Below are positions 61,473-64,000 of a DNA stretch of 64,000 bases, one piece after another (the stretch's first letter is position 1; each line of letters opens with the position of its first letter). The notes under the pieces are model-generated. The model was not told where the DNA came from. It did no database searches and was given only the letters and a program-made list of their open reading frames with translations. The position numbers were made by a program, and so were the translations under genes. Location: positions 1,053,501 through 1,117,500 of the forward strand of contig NC_015703.1 of the NCBI RefSeq assembly GCF_000218895.1. Reading direction: 5' to 3'. Source of the stretch: Runella slithyformis DSM 19594. GTDB lineage: Bacteria; Bacteroidota; Bacteroidia; Cytophagales; Spirosomataceae.

Positions 61473-62489
61473 ATGTCCACCAATAAATCGCTGATCTCCG
61501 TCGCCTTGTGCACGTACAATGGAGACCGGTTTTTATGGGAACAATTACAAAGTCTGGCACTTCAAACGCAACTGCCTGATGAACTTGTGGTATATGATGA
61601 CCACTCTTCCGACCATACGATTGATTTACTGAACAAATTTGCGCAAACGGTGCCTTTCAAGGTACGTATTTTTGTCAATGAGCAGCCATTGGGTGTGACT
61701 AAAAATTTCGAAAAAGCATTGACGGCCTGCAAAGGCGATATCCTGTTTCTGTGCGATCAGGACGACCGTTGGGCACCCGAAAAAATAGCCCGTATGACGC
61801 AATTTCTGGAGCAAAACCCCTCATTAAATGTCGTTTTCTCGGATGCCGCGCTGATCAACGAAAAAGGGGAATCACTGTCGACCGGCTTTTGGCAGATCGT
61901 CCGTCTTCATCCGCCCCAATTGGAACAGTGGCAAAGAGGGGAAAGCATTAAAGTAATGCTCATCGGCAACCGCGTAGCGGGATGTACCATGGCACTCAGG
62001 AAATCTTTTCTGCATCAGTTAGTCCCTTTTCCCGATGATATTCCCGAATTTCTCCACGATACCTGGATTGCCTTTACGGCATCGATCTTAGACCAAATCA
62101 GGTATATTCCGGAGCGTTTGGTCAACTATCGCCAACACGCAGCACAGCAGGTAGGCACTCAACCCAAAAACCTCAGGCCGCTGAGCTTCCGGCAGCGATT
62201 GGTCAGACCGCATCAGTTAAAATTGATACCGTATCAACAACGGCAGCGCGAACTTCTTACTTTGTATAAACACCTGCAAAGAGTGATACCCGAAGGACAT
62301 AAGAACTTGAAAATAGTAGAAGAAAAACTGCGTTTCCTGACCGTAAGAGCCAATCTGCCCAACAATCGGGTACTGCGCATTGTACCGGTGCTTAAGGAAT
62401 GGATCAGAGGCAATTACCATTACTTTGCCGATCAGGACGCCACCGCAATAGGGATATTTATGACAGCGCTTGGGGATGTATTGGAATAA
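61473..62489 (+). CDS. GT2-family glycosyltransferase
   Basis: About 338 residues from ATG 61473 (MSTNKSLISVALCTYNGDRFLWEQL); an in-frame start at 61419 overlaps the previous gene and is less likely. The GT-A signature SVALCTYNG, donor site ILFLCDQDDRWAPEKI and WLxDTWIA-like FLHDTWIAFTASI fit rhamnosyl-type GT2 enzymes (inference on donor). The C-terminal helices lack membrane segments. It belongs to the surface polysaccharide group at the right end. Confidence 0.88.
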   Translation: MSTNKSLISVALCTYNGDRFLWEQLQSLALQTQLPDELVVYDDHSSDHTIDLLNKFAQTVPFKVRIFVNEQPLGVTKNFEKALTACKGDILFLCDQDDRWAPEKIARMTQFLEQNPSLNVVFSDAALINEKGESLSTGFWQIVRLHPPQLEQWQRGESIKVMLIGNRVAGCTMALRKSFLHQLVPFPDDIPEFLHDTWIAFTASILDQIRYIPERLVNYRQHAAQQVGTQPKNLRPLSFRQRLVRPHQLKLIPYQQRQRELLTLYKHLQRVIPEGHKNLKIVEEKLRFLTVRANLPNNRVLRIVPVLKEWIRGNYHYFADQDATAIGIFMTALGDVLE

Positions 62490-62510
62490 CAGCCTGCCCG
62501 GTTCAGGCGT

Positions 62511-63710
62511 TTACAAAACTTTATCTTCTGACGTAATTTTCTCCACAATCAATTGACTTACTTCAGGTGATTCGATCCTATCGCGGTACAGTATCGTAAC
62601 GTTACGACGTACGTACTCCACTCCCCGGCTCAGAAGATGCGTATGAAAGAGCAATACAGGGTAGTTGGCAATAGGGAAAAAAGGCAGACCTGACGCTTTA
62701 TAAAGGGTAATGGTTTTACAAAAGATACAACACAGATGCTCCGGAAACGAATCCAGCGTAAGCGCATACTCAGCCTCTGAAGCCAGAAAAGCCAATTCCT
62801 GAATGGACAATACTTTAGAGCCATCAATCACGCGTGGTGTAAACTGTGCGTCGGTTGCCCGATGGACTCCCGCTTCAATCACCGACGACAGCGCGGTTTG
62901 CCCGCACAGCACCACTGAGTAATCTGAAACTTGAAGTACTTCTTTCAATACACCCACCCAAAAAGAATTCGACATTTGCCGATGTGCTTCTCCCGTTTCG
63001 GGAAAGAGTAAGATATAAGGTTTTGTAAGCGGTAATGAAAGTTTTGATTGAATGGTCGACGACGAAACCGATGCATTAATGGGGAAATACGGTATCACTT
63101 CCTGCAATGTTGTTTCGATGCCGATTTCCCTCAACAGGGCCGCATACGCCTCAAAATGGTGATAGTTGCCGTCTTTTCGGGGAATTTCCAATTCTACATC
63201 CAAAAAACCTCCCATGCCCCGGCGATTAAACCCTACCGCTTTTTTTACTTTCGTAAAAGGCAATATAAAATGTGAGACTCCGTACGAAGTACGAACATCC
63301 AAATAAAAATCATATTGCTCTTGCCGCAAAATGGGCAGCGCCGCTTTAAATGTCTGATAATGCCGGTTTAGCTTTTGCCAAAAGGAGATGGCGCTCCGGT
63401 TGCTCAAAAAATGGTCAATCACCAAAATATGCCGAATGTAGGGATTATGTTGATGGACAGCATTGCACCAGCTTGGTGAGATAATGTCAATAACGGCATT
63501 GGGATATTTTTGGCGGATGATGGGAAACAGATACGATACCGTCAGCGCATCGCCCATATGGCCCAGCGAGGCGATCAGTACTTTAGGAGAGGCAGAAATG
63601 GACCCTTTGTCCCGGCTACGATAAAACCACCGCACATAGATATCTACAAAGAAATCCAGAATGCGTAATGGGATTGTCTCACGAGGGGTGCCGCTGTAAT
63701 GCCGCTTCAT
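62511..63710 (-). CDS. GT9 (heptosyltransferase-like) glycosyltransferase
   Basis: 399 residues with the GT-B fold. The N-terminal KVLIASLGHMGDALTVSYLFPIIRQKYPNAVIDII is the acceptor-side motif of the family. The C-terminal part holds YILLFPETGEAHRQMSNSFWVGVLKEV (donor phosphate binding), SVVLCGQTALS and the ending TLDSFPEHLCCIF, where a His/Gly site is usual. Heptosyltransferases extend lipopolysaccharide core from ADP-heptose, fitting rfaE2 in the window. Convergent with the GT2 gene, four bases after the next minus-strand gene. Confidence 0.85.
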   Translation of the reverse strand: MKRHYSGTPRETIPLRILDFFVDIYVRWFYRSRDKGSISASPKVLIASLGHMGDALTVSYLFPIIRQKYPNAVIDIISPSWCNAVHQHNPYIRHILVIDHFLSNRSAISFWQKLNRHYQTFKAALPILRQEQYDFYLDVRTSYGVSHFILPFTKVKKAVGFNRRGMGGFLDVELEIPRKDGNYHHFEAYAALLREIGIETTLQEVIPYFPINASVSSSTIQSKLSLPLTKPYILLFPETGEAHRQMSNSFWVGVLKEVLQVSDYSVVLCGQTALSSVIEAGVHRATDAQFTPRVIDGSKVLSIQELAFLASEAEYALTLDSFPEHLCCIFCKTITLYKASGLPFFPIANYPVLLFHTHLLSRGVEYVRRNVTILYRDRIESPEVSQLIVEKITSEDKVL

Positions 63711-63713
63711 GCG

Positions 63714-64000
63714 TTATAGTTTATGTCCGAACGTTTCAAAATGGGGTTTCCAGAAATCTAATTCGTGAATATCCCATGCATGGCATCCAAACGGAAGTTG
63801 ATGTCCGTTCAGGACAAACGCTTTGGAAGGCAGATCTTCCACCGAAAAATGCAGTGCTTCGCGCCAATGGGGTAAACTCACTTGCCGGATATACCGGTTC
63901 ATTTCTATACAAAAAAAAATGTCTTCGTTATAAAATGACCCTTTCTTTGCCAAATATTCTTCGATCTTGGGTCGGTTATTGCGTACAATGTTCAGCATTT
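63714..64000 (-). CDS. DUF5672-like glycan protein, C-terminal part (gene continues beyond window)
   Basis: The visible 94 residues include FNEDIFFCIEM-like FYNEDIFFCIEMNRYIRQ and LPFGCHAWDIHELDFWKPHF. The GCHAW...FWK pattern is typical of DUF5672 proteins, which accompany glycosyltransferases. An ATG occurs at 63998, but homologues are longer, so the gene very probably continues past the right edge. Its stop is only four bases before the GT9 start, so it is in the same operon. Confidence 0.65.
   Translation of the reverse strand, partial: MLNIVRNNRPKIEEYLAKKGSFYNEDIFFCIEMNRYIRQVSLPHWREALHFSVEDLPSKAFVLNGHQLPFGCHAWDIHELDFWKPHFETFGHKL

Overview
The window reads as chromosome from a Bacteroidota bacterium, most likely a Cytophagales/Spirosomaceae (Runella-like) relative. 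This is inferred from gene families: a PorP/SprF type IX secretion protein, a gliding-motility-type C-terminal domain protein, a 3-coathanger-stack surface protein, BlaI/M56 regulation, a TTTG/TAnnTTTG promoter, and few Shine-Dalgarno sequences. No rRNA, tRNA or CRISPR array was seen. Most of the window is medium-GC housekeeping DNA. One visibly AT-rich island lies at about 42.6-49.8 kb.

Layout. 0-4.6 kb: a lipid or head-group locus (ATP-grasp fragment, CDP-alcohol phosphatidyltransferase, flippase-like membrane protein, HAD, PfkB kinase, DUF4833). 5.1-10.8 kb: a complete TolC/MFP/RND efflux operon. 11-24 kb: PorP-like protein, a HEPN-containing pair with a palindromic promoter, an orphan ABC ATPase, thymidine kinase, a RelE/ParE module, a BspA-like surface protein between hairpin-rich repeats, an S9 and an M20 peptidase, and a GtrA protein. 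24.2-27.1 kb: a BlaI/M56 sensor operon with a readable promoter and three operators. 27-39 kb: proA, a carboxypeptidase, panC-panD, a second flippase-like protein, rfaE2, a zinc peptidase, a 1,221-residue secreted repeat protein and proC. 39-42.6 kb: an S9 peptidase and an XRE regulator.

43-53.6 kb: the most interesting region, a grasp-with-spasm ribosomal peptide (graspetide-type) locus. It holds a glycosyltransferase, a C39-like pseudo-peptidase, a DUF6624 protein, two GG-leader precursor peptides, an ATP-grasp ligase gene, a small unknown ORF, a SPASM-domain maturase, a C39 peptidase/ABC exporter and an HlyD adaptor. The ATP-grasp gene is split by an IS630-family element. Removing the element with one TA copy restores an uninterrupted frame of about 332 codons. 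The exporter start is preceded by a corrupted duplicate of itself, and the exporter carries three in-frame GC-rich repeat insertions. panC, elsewhere in the window, carries a perfect 25-bp-arm palindrome in frame. Short palindromic elements that enter coding sequence are therefore a recurring theme.

53.6-64 kb: a MoxR ATPase, a LysR regulator, a solitary cytosine-5 methyltransferase, a DUF6932-like nucleotidyltransferase, a class-C beta-lactamase-like hydrolase, a YdjC/ChbG-type deacetylase, and a glycosyltransferase group (GT8-like, GT2, GT9, DUF5672-like) running off the right edge.
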